From contig JAVIAB010000047.1 of assembly GCA_032433765.1 (NCBI GenBank), positions 14,311,107-14,375,106 of the forward strand: a stretch of DNA of 64,000 nucleotides, in the 5' to 3' direction. Source of the stretch: Megaustenia siamemsis (taxonomy: Eukaryota; Mollusca; Gastropoda; Stylommatophora; Ariophantidae). A model generated the notes under the pieces. The model was not told where the DNA came from. It made no database searches and worked only from the letters and a program-made list of their open reading frames with translations. The position numbers and the translations under genes are program-made. Positions 11,826 through 22,712 of this stretch are shown here, one piece after another; the stretch's first letter is position 1, and the number at the start of each line of letters is the position of its first letter.

Positions 11826-12345
11826 AGAATAAAAAGTTATGTAAATCATCAACCCAATGTGTTGTTTATCGCTGATTTGTACATTATGGAATGTACGTCT
11901 GGGCTCGACTGGTTAACAGAATTGCTAAAACAATCATTTGGTCTGTGACTTTTCGTCGTTTACGCCTGATGATTGACCGGATGCATACGCGGAATGTGAA
12001 AAAGATTGTGCCTGTGTATGTTTTGGTGTTTTGATTGAACTTTCCGGGTCTGTCCAATTCTTGTCCCAATAGCCTGAAGGATATGTTTTTTTCTTTATTT
12101 GGTACGTGGTCGATTTCTGTGCAAGCTGCTAACAAAATATCTGTGCACTTTTCATTCTTGCTAGTATTTGCTTTAGTTTATGTGCGTCAGGTTCCTGTAC
12201 AAACATCTGAATAATTTATGTGTTGTCTTTTCCTGTTTTTTTGTTAGGTGTTTGGTATGCAACGCTTGGATCGTTTCCGAAACTTAACTAACAGTGAAAG
12301 ACACGAGAACGATAATAATAATTGTAATGAGATGTCTTGCAAGAG
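11826..12345. other. Unique sequence
   Basis: No gene or repeat recognised. Confidence 0.4.
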
Positions 12346-12560
12346 TTATTGAGTTATTTGCGGGTCATCATCATTGCACTCCGAACATGTCCATAGGTGC
12401 TCAGATCCCCTCCTCAGCAAGTCCCGCAGTGTCCAGCGACTGACGACTCCAGTTCTGTGTTGGTTGATACGTCTTCTAACACTCCCACTAAGTTTCCTAT
12501 TTCTGGCTGTGTCCATCTTAACTCCCATCTCTATCATCCGAAGAAGTGACGTGGATTTCT
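12346..12560 (-). pseudogene. LINE family G 3' end, copy 1
   Basis: The minus frame encodes a peptide ending RRGSEHLWTCSECNDDDPQ, with a preceding INQHRTGVVSRWTLRDLL segment. It is shared almost residue for residue with 41959-42294 and 51440-51694. The conserved frame in three dispersed copies implies an element-encoded protein. A short GAGTTATT motif at the left is the 3' tail seen amplified in copy 2. The exact LINE clade cannot be fixed from this tail. Confidence 0.6.
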
Positions 12561-12774
12561 TGCAAGAGTACCGAAGATAACGAGAAGATAGAATCAGAGA
12601 TGAGGATATTAGATGAAGTGATAATGTGAAATATATTTCTCGTGTACAATCGTCTATTTTACTTTCTTCGGTCCTACTGGTTGTGCCTTGTAGCGTTACA
12701 GAGAGGAGGGATGAGTCTTTTTAATCCATCACTAGTTGTATGGTTTAAGTTGTGCTTGCTTGCGTCCATTGATG
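12561..12774. other. Unique spacer
   Basis: No feature recognised. Confidence 0.35.
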
Positions 12775-12910
12775 ATTAAATGATAACGCCTCTTCGTCAT
12801 CCGTCCATTAAAGGACGCTAAGTGGGCGTTGCTGCGTTGTGTTTAGGTTTGTAGTCATCATCATCTTGTGCCATACCGGTTGGAGTTGGCGATCATGTCC
12901 CTCTACAATC

Positions 12911-13198
12911 TTCTATCCACAGTAAAACGTAAAAGTAAAGAGCCCCCTTCACGCCAAGTGACGTATAGAGAATATGGTGTTAGTGACCATAAATTTTACA
13001 GACCTTCAGCACATGATTTTTGGGGTAATGTGGTCAGTATTACGCCCATGCTGCTTTACTTTCCCAGAAAAAAAATCCGGTACCCATTTAAGGCTGGGTG
13101 AACCCGGGAGCCGTCGATTGGGATCGAACCCTACCCCTTGTCCTTTGTAGTCCAGTTCACTAACCACTGAGCTATCGCGGCTCCCTTCTATCCACAGT
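12911..13198 (-). mobile_element. tRNA-SINE family 1 with 13-bp TSD
   Basis: Body 12924-13185, minus strand, with head, body and tail all present. The perfect duplication TTCTATCCACAGT lies at 12911-12923 and 13186-13198. The host sequence is LINE B, whose reading resumes on the far side. Confidence 0.93.
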
Positions 13199-13426
13199 GT
13201 ATCGTATCAATTCTGTTGTTGACTGTTTTCCATGCCATGATACTAAAATATTCAGTATTTTTCTTTGTCATCGGCGATTTCTCTTTCCCTGTATTATGCC
13301 AGTTGTAACCAAGTGTTCCACTTTTCTCTTCTCATGATGTGCCCGAAAAATGTTGATTGTTTCTTTCTGATGTTTTTTATGAGCTCCCGTTTGTGTTTGA
13401 GAATTTCCTCGTTGGTCTTTTTAGCT

Positions 13427-13765
13427 TTTTTTGGGGGGGGGGGGGGGGGGGGGGTTAAGGCAAAGAAATGCAAATGAATGCATAAAAATGCGACGCTGCA
13501 GTAAAGCTGTATGTGAGTAACAATTAAAAAAAATAAATGGTATGTTAGAAGCTTTATGTGATTAGTGGACGACACAGATTAAACGACGTTTCGGCCCAAT
13601 AGGCCTTCAGCAGGAAACAATAAAAAAAACACATATCGGTATGTGTGTTTTTTTTTGTTTGTTCCTGCTGAAGGCCTATTGGGCCGAAACGTCGTTTAAT
13701 CTGTGTCGTCCACTAATCACGTAAAGCTTCTAACATACCATTTTTTTTCTTTTTTTATTGTTTCT
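13427..13765. mobile_element. Penelope-like inverted-repeat (hairpin) element
   Basis: It is inserted in LINE B, with CTTTTT(T)AGCT at both edges (13417-13426 and 13766-13776) as a likely TSD. It begins with a 22-base G run (13433-13454), then AAAATGCGACGCTGCAGTA, then a near-perfect inverted repeat. The arms are 13536-13616 and 13662-13742, 81 nt with one mismatch, and the spacer is itself partly palindromic. Each arm carries GGCCGAAACGTCG and AAGGCCTATT, a hammerhead-like core but with CTGCTGA instead of CTGATGA. Assignment to Penelope-like elements is inference. Confidence 0.6.
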
Positions 13766-13946
13766 CTTTTTTAGCTGTCCAGGTAACTTTCAAGGGTTTG
13801 TAGTTAGAACTGTGATGTTTTCGTCTTTCGGCCCACATCATCCGACTTTGGTTCGACATTTTAGAACCTGTCCCTCTTCAGGTCTGAATAGTTCTGGTTA
13901 ACCGATCCTGCTGCAATCCATCGGCTATGATTCGCTGACAACTTAT

Positions 13947-14180
13947 CACCTTTAATTAATCAATAACTTATCACCTTTAATTAACCAACAACTTATCACT
14001 TTTAATTAACCAACAACTTATCATCTTTAATTAACCAACAACTTATCACCTTTAATTAACCAACAACTTATCACCTTTAATTAACCAACAACTTATCACC
14101 TATTATTAACCAACAACTTATCACCGTTAATTAACCAACAACTTATCACCTTTAATTAACCAACAACTTATCATCTTTTA
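13947..14180. repeat. 25-bp satellite
   Basis: About nine copies of a unit reading CAACAACTTATCACC then TTTAATTAAC. It starts inside the end of repeat U1 (GACAACTTATCACC), so the array probably grew from U1 sequence. Confidence 0.9.
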
Positions 14181-14939
14181 TTCTTCGACAGTATCCAACC
14201 CTTTTGCTGAACAGCCCTTTGACCCCCTTTTGTGCTGAATTCTATAATCCCTTCTATCCATCTTTCTGGTTTGTCCTTCTAGTATAAAGCTTGAAGTTTT
14301 CATGTACGAGCGTAATATGCTCGAGCTGTAGCGTGGTTAGATTTCGTTCTCGTCAAATGTACAAATAATTAATTCGTTATTGTTCAATATAGTCAACAGC
14401 TGGTGTTAACCGCGCCACTTTCCTCAAAATTTCATTTCTAAGAGCGTCTTCTCTAATTTTTTTCTCAATTTTTCTTATGCAATTCATTTCTCGAATATTT
14501 ATTCTAAGATTGCGCTTATCAAACGTTGTTCATGTCTGATATCTGTAGTGCTTAAATGTGGGTAGAAACAGTTTATCTACTACGTTATATAAAGAATAGA
14601 GAGCAAGAGAGAGAGAGAGAGAGAGAGAGAGGATAATGTGTTTGTACAATTGTTAGATCCTAGGTTCAGCATGATCAGAAGGGTCCTGGCTAAATTCACA
14701 GATGTGGTTAGATTTTTTTTTCGGACAGAGCTCCGAGGTTCACCCAGCCTCTAAAAATTGGTACCACAGATATTTCTTTTACATAAAGGCGATATGGCGT
14801 GATACCGACTGCATCACCAAAAAAATGTACCGTTGTCATGAAAAATATGGTCACTATCAATGCATTCCTTAAACGTCAGGTAAGACACAGGACGGAACCT
14901 TTTTTTTGTGAGACAGCTAAGCTGAATGACTGTATCTGT

Positions 14940-14941
<2 letters not shown>
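14181..14941. other. Unique sequence with a GA run and an old SINE body
   Basis: A (GA)n run lies at 14607-14632. About 14730-14880 retains SINE-like landmarks (GGTTCACCCAGCCT, GGTACC, ATGGTCACTA), so it is probably a diverged relative of SINE family 1. Confidence 0.45.
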
Positions 14942-14976
<35 letters not shown>

Positions 14977-15204
14977 AGTACCATGCTTGCCGGTGTAGGT
15001 GATCATGTCTCTCCACAACCCTAGATCGTGACAGTTATTTATAATTTATGTTGTCCTTCTGCCGAGCTATTCTCCAAAGGTGTCTGCTATCTTTTATCTT
15101 TGCTTCCCTCTATCTCTTCGTCCCTCAATTTTCCCAGTTGTTACAATATATTCTAGCTGTTCCCTTCTCATTGCATGGCCAAAAAAATGATGATGTTTCT
15201 TTAG
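14942..15204 (-). pseudogene. LINE family B 3' end, copy
   Basis: A (TCA)n run at 14942-14976 is followed by GTGTAGGTGATCATGTCTCT and GCCGAGCTATTCTC, matching 24085-24300. The minus-strand frame is degraded. The fragment is cut by the piggyBac-like MITE at its 5' side. Confidence 0.78.
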
Positions 15205-15451
15205 GAGGACGCACTGTGCGTCACTCTCAAATTGATTAGTGTGAACCGTCATCAAACCATTTCTTTTACACGTCTTGTATCTTCTTGGTATTAGTGAAAT
15301 CTAATATCTTGTTCAATTATCGAAACAGTATACATAATATGTTATGTGTTAGATAAATATAACTATGTAGATTGATTTTTAAATCCATAAAAAAATCTTG
15401 TCTCTGAAATCTCTTCTGTTGCAATGATAAATAACTTACGTATGGAAAGCG
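15205..15451. mobile_element. piggyBac-like MITE, left-truncated copy
   Basis: Homologous over its length to 53490-53719: CAGTGCGTCACTCTCAA or its variant, TGATTAGTGTGAACC, TTGGTATTGGTGAAATCTAA-like. The right end reads GGAAAGC then GTTAA, which agrees with a TTAA target. The left terminus is missing. Confidence 0.6.
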
Positions 15452-15524
15452 TTAAACATGTTTATCTACAATGTTTGTTACATCGTGTTTAATGTCCTGC
15501 CGTAAGAACAAAAAACAGCAACAA

Positions 15525-16915
15525 CTACAGCATTAACTGCAGAATTAACTATAGCATCAACTACAACATTACCTACAGCATTAGCTGCAGCATCAACTAC
15601 AGCATTAGCTACAGCATTAACTACAGCATTACCTACAACATTCACTACAGCGTTAACTACAGCATTATCACAGCATTCACTACAGCATTAACTACAGCAT
15701 TAACTACAGCATTCATTACAGCATTAACTACATCATTCACTACAGCATTATCTACAGCATCAACTGCAGCATTAACTACAGCATCAACTACAGCATTAGC
15801 TACAGCATTAACTACAACATTAACTACATCATTCACTACAGCATTAACTACAGCATTAGCTACAGCATTAACTACAGCATTAGCTACAGCATTAACTACA
15901 GCATCAACTACAGCATTAGCTACAGCATTAACTACAGCATCAACTACAGCATTAAATACAGAATCAATGATAGCATTAACTGCAGCATTAACTACAACAT
16001 TTACTACAGCATTCACTACATCATTAACTACAGCATAAACTACAGCATTAGTTACAGCATTAACTACAGCATTAACTACAGCATCAACTACAGCATTAAC
16101 TACAGCATCAACTACAACATTAACTACAGCATCAACTACATAATTAACTACAGCATTAACTACAACATTAACTACAGCATCAACTACAGCATTAACTATA
16201 GCATCAACTACAGCATTAACTACAGCATCAACTACAGCATTAACTACAGCATCAACTACAGCATTAACTACAACATTAACTACAGCATCAACTACAGCAT
16301 TAACTACAGCATCAACTACAACATTAACTACAGCATCAACTACAGCATTAACTACAACATTAACTACAGCATCAACTACAGCATTAACTACAGCATCAAC
16401 TACAACATTAACTACAGCATCAACTACAGCATTAACTACAGCATTAACTACAGCATTAACTACAGCATCAACTACAACATTAACTACAGCATCAACTACA
16501 GCATTAACTACAACATTAACTACAGCATCAACTACAGCATTAACTATAGCATCAACTACAGCATTAACTACAGCATCAACTACAGCATTAACTACAGCAT
16601 CAACTACAGCATTAACTACAGCATTAACTACAGCATTAACTACAGCATCAACTACAGCATTAACTACAGCATCAACTACAGCATTAACTACAGCATTAGT
16701 TACAGCATTAACTACAGCATTAACTACAGCATTAACTACAGCATTAACTACAGCATCAACTACAGCATTAACTACAGCTTCAAGTACAGAATTAACTACA
16801 ACATCAACTATAGCATTAACTAGAGGCATTAACTACAACATTAACTACAGCATCAACTACAACATTAACTACAGCTTCAACTACAGCATTAACTAGAGGC
16901 ATTAACTACAGCATT
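15525..16915. repeat. 12-bp satellite with 24-bp higher-order pattern
   Basis: More than 110 units of ATTAACTACAGC alternating with ATCAACTACAGC and ACATTAACTACA variants. The minus strand stays open for 390 residues (15657-16829) as a VVNA/VVDA repeat, simply because the period is 12. No signal peptide or non-repeat flanks support a gene. Confidence 0.95.
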
Positions 16916-16950
16916 AACAACGAACACAAACTAACAATTATTCTTTTTTT

Positions 16951-17198
16951 GTAAAGTAAAAAAAAGTAAAGAGCCCCGTCACGCCAAGTGCCGTATAGAG
17001 AGCATGGTGTTTGTGATCATAAATTTTACAGACCTTCGGCAAATGATTTTTGGGGTTATGTGGTCAGTATTACGCCTGTGCCGCTTTACGTCTGTACCCA
17101 TTTAAGGCTGGGTGAACCCGGAAGCCGTCGATCAGGATCGAACCCTAGCTTTTGTCCTTTGTAGTCCTGTTCACTAACCACTGAGCTATCGCGGCTCC
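16951..17198 (-). mobile_element. tRNA-SINE family 1, internally deleted
   Basis: Head (right) and tail (left) are both present, but about 20 bp around the CCCAGAAAAAAATCCGG segment are deleted. Imperfect TSD-like words lie either side (TTATTCTTTTTTTGT at the left, TATTTTATTTTTGT at the right). Confidence 0.85.
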
Positions 17199-17540
17199 TA
17201 TTTTATTTTTGTGGTTTCTCCAAATTTCCGACTCAAAAACAGATCTAGCGATGTGACTGCTGTAAACATCGGAAATACACCCACAAACCACCCACATCTA
17301 CATGTCCAACAAACTGGTTCCCTGCACTGGCAACAAAAAACAGGTACAGACTGTAATTGCACATAATTCCCAGTTAATTCCTAGCAATTTGTCACGCTAT
17401 CGGCGCTATTGTATCGCAGCGTGTCGATGTTGTCGCATTGTTTGCGACCACCTACATCAATTTGTATTTTTGCTTTTTTTCAAAATGTGATGACATGACA
17501 TGATATGAATTTGACTTACGTTTTTGGCTAATCACTCTAA
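17199..17540. other. Unique sequence
   Basis: Nothing recognised. Confidence 0.35.
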
Positions 17541-17815
17541 ACTTTTACATTTTTCATCTAATATCTCTTGACACTTACATTTTTCAGCTAATATATCATG
17601 AATCTTACATTTTTCAGCTAATGACTCTTGAATCTTACATTTTTCAGCTAATGACTCTTGTATCTTACATTTTTCAGCTAGTGATAAGGATCTCATATTT
17701 TTTCAGCTAATATCTCTTGACTCTTACATTTTTCTGTTAATGACTCTTGACTCTTATATTTTTTCAGCTAGTGAACATCGATCTTACATTTTTCAGCTAA
17801 TAACTCTTACATTGT
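17541..17815. repeat. Approximately 30-bp degenerate satellite
   Basis: About nine diverged copies with CTTACATTTTTCAGCTAAT and ACTCTTGA words. Confidence 0.85.
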
Positions 17816-17939
17816 TATCTTTTGAGAGCCTGGTCTCATAACTTTAGCTCATAACTTTAGCTCATAACTGAACTTTTGCATCCAGTATTCGATTTACACC
17901 TGGTGAAGCCAAAGCCGGATTAAACTTTCAGGTTTTCCG

Positions 17940-18130
17940 TTTATCTCTATTTATCTCTTTCTATCTCTCTATCTTTCTCTACATTGTTCTCTATATATAT
18001 ATTGTCTTTGACTCTCTCTCTTTCTCTATCCCTCTCTCTATCCCTCTCTATATCCCTCTCTCTATCGCTCTCTCTATCTATTTTTCTCTCTCCATCTGTC
18101 TGTCTCCTGTCATTGACACCCTCTCTCTCA
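17940..18130. repeat. CTCT/TATC low-complexity tract
   Basis: Imperfect pyrimidine microsatellite of CTCTCTAT-type units. Confidence 0.85.
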
Positions 18131-18339
18131 CCTACACTTAAAAATCTACATCATAAGGTCTGTACAATACTTCAAGCCATATACTGACATGAACAAAGTG
18201 TAGCCCCAAATACAAATTCTGAACATTTTTGAGAGCCCTAAGATTGTGTGACCTTAAGCTGTATGTAAATTCGACCAGTAGCTTACGCTTCCAATTTTGT
18301 GACTCGAAATGACCATTTTGTTCTCATTTGCTAACTCCA

Positions 18340-18482
18340 GTTCTTAGCCGGGCAGCGTTGTGGTTCGTGGACTCTTCTGCCGACCTGACGGTTCATGGTT
18401 AAAATACCAGTTGAAGCAAGCATTTATTTCCTAAATAAATGGCTCCTAGGGTTCACCTAGCTTTTTTAAATGAGTACCAGAG
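18340..18482 (+). mobile_element. Diverged tRNA-SINE, 3'-truncated
   Basis: A tRNA-like stretch (GTGGTTCGTGGACTC, then GGTTCATGGTTAAAATACC resembling a B box) is followed by a SINE-body-like GGGTTCACCTAGC and GAGTACCAG. It has a different head from family 1 but a similar body, so it may be a third SINE family or an old relative. Confidence 0.45.
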
Positions 18483-18674
18483 ATGCATTCTCAAGGAATG
18501 AAAGACAGCGATGACAGGAATAGGCCACCCCAGAGATCATGTCCTTCCATAATTCTCTGTTCACAGTGCATCGTAGCTAATCTCTTGTTGACTGTTTTCC
18601 ATACCATGACACCAAGCTACCCAGTATCTTCTCTCTTCTTCGTCGGCGATCTCTGTTTCCCTCTAATTTGCCAG
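18483..18674 (-). pseudogene. LINE family B variant, left part
   Basis: It matches 13200-13300 (TGACTGTTTTCCATACCATG, GTCGGCGATCTCTGTTTCCC). Its continuation lies at 19772-19981, after a 1.1-kb interruption. Confidence 0.65.
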
Positions 18675-18712
18675 TTCTATTCTATTCTATTCTATTCTAT
18701 TCTATTCTACTC
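18675..18712. repeat. TTCTA pentanucleotide microsatellite
   Basis: Seven tandem TTCTA units. Confidence 0.93.
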
Positions 18713-18963
18713 ACGGAATCAGTTTCTACGCCTGGGAGTCATGATCCAGGTGGGCCCTCCTCCCCTAAAGTGTCAAGAAGCTAAAGGACCGAAACACTTG
18801 CTCGACGGAAGGTCTGCTTCTGATGATCAGATTGCCTATCCTGCGAAGCTCTGCACAGAGAGTTTCCTACTACCACTCACGGAATCAGTTTCACTGTAAT
18901 GGGTGCATCCCCATATCAGCCGCACCAATCGACCTAGCATTTTTCGAAGCGTGTACAAGACCG

Positions 18964-19146
18964 CTTGTTCCTGTAAAGTGTTGATTGTTCCTGTGAGGTG
19001 TTGATTGTTCCTGCACGGTGTTGATTGTTCCTGCAAGGTGTTGATTGTTCCTGCAAGGTGTTGATTGTTCCTGCAAGGTGTTGATTGTTCCTGTAAGGTG
19101 TTGATTGTTCCTGTAAGGTGTTGATTGTTCCTGTAAGGTGTTGATT
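18964..19146. repeat. 20-bp satellite
   Basis: Nine to ten copies of GTGTTGATTGTTCCTGTAAG (CAAG variant in the middle). Frames on the minus strand are open by periodicity. Confidence 0.93.
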
Positions 19147-19359
19147 CTAGATGCATGTTTTCCAACTAAGCACTCCGATCGATCAGACCCATTCCCCACC
19201 TTTAGACTCCTCAGTCTTTTAATATATACACACTTGTCTCCCAACTCTCCACCTATTCTCTTAATGAATGAAGAACAAACTTAGCGATGTCATTTTCGAA
19301 AGTAAGGCCACACTCAGTGCCAGAGCTGCCAGCGAACTCATCGGCTATTTCATTGCCAT

Positions 19360-19730
19360 GTACATCAACGTTACGCTGGCTTGGTCATGTACACCATATG
19401 AAAGATGGTCGCATACCGAAAGATATACTATACGGACAACTGGGTAGATGCTAAAAGAACTAGCGGGGGCGCCCAAAACTTCGATTTGTAGATGTATGTA
19501 AACGCGACATGAAGACTCTGAACATAAACCTTGCAGCATGGGACGACAAAGCTGCAGATTGCAATCTCTGGAAACACACTCTAAATGTTCACCTCAAACA
19601 AGAAGCAGACAGATTCATAGAGAGAGAGAATACACGACGAAAGAAAAGAAAAGAAAAAAATAACATTTCAAGTGGCGCTGAAAAATCCATAGTCAACAAT
19701 GACTAACGGAGGCTACTACTACAATCAGAA
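19360..19730 (+). pseudogene. LINE family D, C-terminal RT tail
   Basis: The plus strand encodes a LGHVHHMKDGRIPKDILYG-like stretch, then a stop, then GRPKLRFVDVCKRDMKTLNI and WDDKAADCNLWKHTLNVHL. This is the characteristic end of many animal LINE RT proteins (GRPxLRYKDxxKRDLKAL). One in-frame stop and a frame change show it is dead. Confidence 0.78.
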
Positions 19731-19771
19731 ACGTACCCTGGACAGTACACCCAGGTTAACGTGTTCATTTT

Positions 19772-19981
19772 TCCGGTTGTAACCAAGTATTCCAATTTAC
19801 CTCTCGTAATGTGTCCCACAACCACATTACCCCAAAAATCATGTGCCGAAGGTCTGTAAAATTTATGGTCGCTAACACCATATGACGGGGGCACTTTACT
19901 TTTTTTGTTTTTGTGTCCCACAAATGTCGATTGTTCCCTTTCTGATGTTTTTAGAAGCTCTTTTTGTGCAGGTTTTTTTTA
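19772..19981 (-). pseudogene. LINE family B variant, right part
   Basis: GTTGTAACCAAGTATTCCA and TCTGATGTTTTTAGAAGCTC match 13305-13400. It is interrupted by a truncated SINE at 19822-19912. Confidence 0.7.
19811..19923 (+). mobile_element. SINE family 1, 5'-truncated, 11-bp TSD
   Basis: Only the 3' part of the SINE is present (CCACATTACCCC to the TTTACTTTTT tail), with a deletion of the TATACGCCACTTGG segment. The perfect duplication GTGTCCCACAA lies at 19811-19821 and 19913-19923. Truncation plus TSD indicates incomplete reverse transcription during insertion. Confidence 0.88.
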
Positions 19982-20114
19982 TTTATTTTATTTTGGTCTT
20001 TTTTTTAGATAGTAGCCACAAAGAAGAGTTACGAAAGAAGGAGAAGGACAGAAAGTATTGGAGATCTCTTGTTAATGACATATGCCAAAACGGAGAGTGA
20101 AATGTTCAGAAAAA

Positions 20115-20355
20115 TATAGAAAACATGGACACCACTCAAGAATAGTAAAACATGGACACAACTCAAGAATAGTAAAACATGGACACCACTCAAGAATAGT
20201 AAAACATGGACAGCATTGAAGAATAGTAAAACATAGACACCACTCAATAATGATAAAACGTGGACAGCAATGAAGATAGTAAAACATGGACACCACTCAA
20301 AAATAGTAAAACATGGACACCACTCAAAAGTAGTAAAACGAGGACACCACTCAAA
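20115..20355. repeat. 27-bp satellite
   Basis: About nine copies of AATAGTAAAACATGGACACC followed by ACTCAAG, with AGCATTGAAG variants. Confidence 0.92.
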
Positions 20356-20638
20356 ATCAATATAAATAGAAAATGGTATATTAAGCAGTAATGCCTATAT
20401 AGAGTGAGACCAGATAAACTACCACGTTTATTCAAGACTTTCGTCTGATGCGAGACAACAATTACTAATACTATTGTGTTTACCTACAGTCCATGTTTTC
20501 TACAACTCCATTCACGGCCCGCCCCGATATTTAATCTACAGAGTTTCCAAAAAAGTATGTACCCTTTTCTTTATTTTTTATCCAAGTAACCATAGTGTTG
20601 CTGCTATCTCCCCCATCTCCCTATTTATTACAAACATG

Positions 20639-21480
20639 GATTATATATACACGTTAGCCAACCCATCAGAGACAGAGGAGATCAACGAGCTTCTATTTGC
20701 AGATGATCAGGCACTAATACATGAAAAAATGATGTACAAGAACAACTTAAATATGCTCAACAGCACAGCCACAAAATACAACATGAAAATCAACATCAAC
20801 AAACAGAAGTCATGAACATCGCAAAAGAGAAAAAGAACACCAATATAATTATAGAAGGCAGGCAACTAAAACAAGTATATAAGAGTAATGTAAATACCTA
20901 GGAAGTCTAGTGGCAAACGACAATTCAAAAGCAGCAGAAATAGACTCAAGATGAAGCAAAGCTTGTCAAATCATTGGACAGCTATCACCACTATTGTCCA
21001 ACAAGGAAATAACTCTGGAGGCTAAACGGGCACTCTACAATACAATCTTCATCCCAACCTTGTGCTACCAATGCCAGACCTGGACCCTAGATGCAAGAAC
21101 AATAAGAAAAAATAACCTCTACAGAGATGAAACGTGTTAGATGAATGACAGGAAACAGTCTGAGAGACAAGATCAGAAATGAAGAACTGAGAAAAAAGCT
21201 TGGAATAATTCTAGTTAAAGAATATAAAGTAAAAAGAAAACGGATGAAATGGTTTGACCACTTTGACAAGACAGAGCAATCAAAACACAACACAACGAGC
21301 CTTCAATAAACTTCGCGAGAACACCATACCCAAAGGCCGACCACGTAAAAGATTAATTGACAGAATATTAGAAACACTAGAAAACATGACAGCAGCAGAG
21401 GCGAACTTTAGAGCAAAACACTGCAAATTATATCTCCCCTCGACGTTGAAAGGCAAATGAGGAAGGAAGAAAAGAAATAA
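20639..21480 (+). pseudogene. LINE family E, RT palm to C-terminus, broken
   Basis: The plus frame at 20474-20815 ends with INELLFADDQALIHEK, the RT palm motif with the FADD catalytic signature, then NSTATKYNMKININ. Frameshifts and stops follow. In other frames, KACQIIGQLSPLLSNKEI, LYNTIF and LCYQCQTWTLDA are readable, and the tail RILETLENMTAAEANFRAKH lies near 21360-21430. The copy is degenerate. A closer-to-intact C-terminal copy lies at 26885-27780. Confidence 0.85.
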
Positions 21481-21727
21481 GAAGACCATAGTTTGCAGAG
21501 TCTTGTACGAAGCACTGAGTGTAACTGATGCATACAAATTTAATTTGAAGTACCAGCCGTTGGCATACACACAGATGTAGATGGCAGTGAGAGATCGGAT
21601 CAATGAAGCCTTTGTTGCCGTTAGAAGAGACATGAGTAATGTGAGAAAACGGACGACTGACTAGATATTGTCCGTGTCACCAAGGGCGCCCATTTTGAAT
21701 CTATGTAAGATAGGATATAAAAAAATA

Positions 21728-21996
21728 AACTATGAGATACTACACTACTTTTTGTCTAAAAACTATGAGATACTACACTACTTTTGGTCTAAAAACTATG
21801 AGATACTACACTACTTTTGGTCTAAAAACTATGAGATACTACATTACTTTTGGTCTAAAAACTATGAGATACTACATTACTTTTGGTCTAAAAACTATGA
21901 GATACTACATTACTTTTTGTCTTAAAAACTATGAGATACTACACTACTTTTGGTCTAAAAACTATGAGATACTACATTACTTTTGGTCTAAAAACT
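21728..21996. repeat. 33-bp satellite
   Basis: Eight copies of AAAAACTATGAGATACTACA plus CTACTTTTGGTCT. One copy carries a 1-bp insertion that shifts the open frame. Confidence 0.94.
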
Positions 21997-22164
21997 ATCC
22001 TAATATCATATCGGTTGGGAGAGGGGAGGAGGGAGGGCGGGGGTGACACTAATTTAATGAAAAATGTACTTTCTTTTTTCCGACGCATTGTATGATATAT
22101 GTTATATTTGTGCTTGTGCCTACATGACTCAAACAGATGCTCTATAATTAAGGTGGTGATTGTA

Positions 22165-22618
22165 TTATGAGTATCAATGTTTCACCTAAATACAGTATGT
22201 GCTAAAGAATATCAATGTTTCAACTAAATACAGTATGTGCTAAAGAATATCAATGTTTGATCTAAATACAGTATGTGCTAAAGCATATCAATGTTTGATC
22301 TAAATACAGTATGTGCTAAAGAATATCTATGTTTCAACTAAATACAGTATGTGCTAAGAATATCAATGTTTCAACAAAATACAGTATGTGCTAAAGAATA
22401 TCAATGTTTCACCTAAATACAGTGTGTGCTAAAGAATATCAATGTTTCACCTAAATACAGTATGTGCTAAAGAATATCAATGTTTCACCTAAATACAGTA
22501 TGTGCTAAAGAATATCAATTTTTCACCTAAATACAGTATGTGCTAAAGAATATCAATGATTCACCTAAATACAGTATGTGCTAAAGACCATCAATGTTTC
22601 ACCAAAACACAGAAGGTG
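22165..22618. repeat. 38-bp satellite
   Basis: About twelve copies with AATATCAATGTTTCACCTAA and ATACAGTATGTGCTAAAG. The right-most copy is the most diverged. Confidence 0.94.
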
Positions 22619-22712
22619 CTGAAGAACATCTTTCTTCAGGTACAATATTCTATTGAGACATCACTGTTGTACATCCGTCTGGTACTAGAATCGTTCAAAC
22701 AATAACTGTGAC

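Larger units (their letters stand above)
12855..13794 (-). pseudogene. LINE family B, interrupted 3' fragment
   Basis: The left end is a short (TCA)n run equal to the 3' microsatellite tail. Minus-strand translation of 13294-13420 gives TNEEILKHKRELIKNIRKKQ and STFFGHIMRREK, the conserved tail of an RTE/CR1-type RT protein. The copy is interrupted by a SINE (12924-13185) and by the inverted-repeat element (13427-13765). Confidence 0.8.
12775..13960 (+). repeat. Repeat family U1, copy split by nested insertions
   Basis: The U1 left part is 12775-12854 and the right part 13795-13960, interrupted by 940 bp of LINE B with its own insertions. The 9-bp word GGTTTGTAG lies on both sides of the break (12846-12854 and 13795-13803) and is a plausible TSD. 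Confidence 0.6.

Noticed and set aside
15657..16829. 390-residue minus-strand protein VVNA/VVDA
   Set aside because: It is fully explained by a 12-bp tandem repeat, with no start context or unique flanks.
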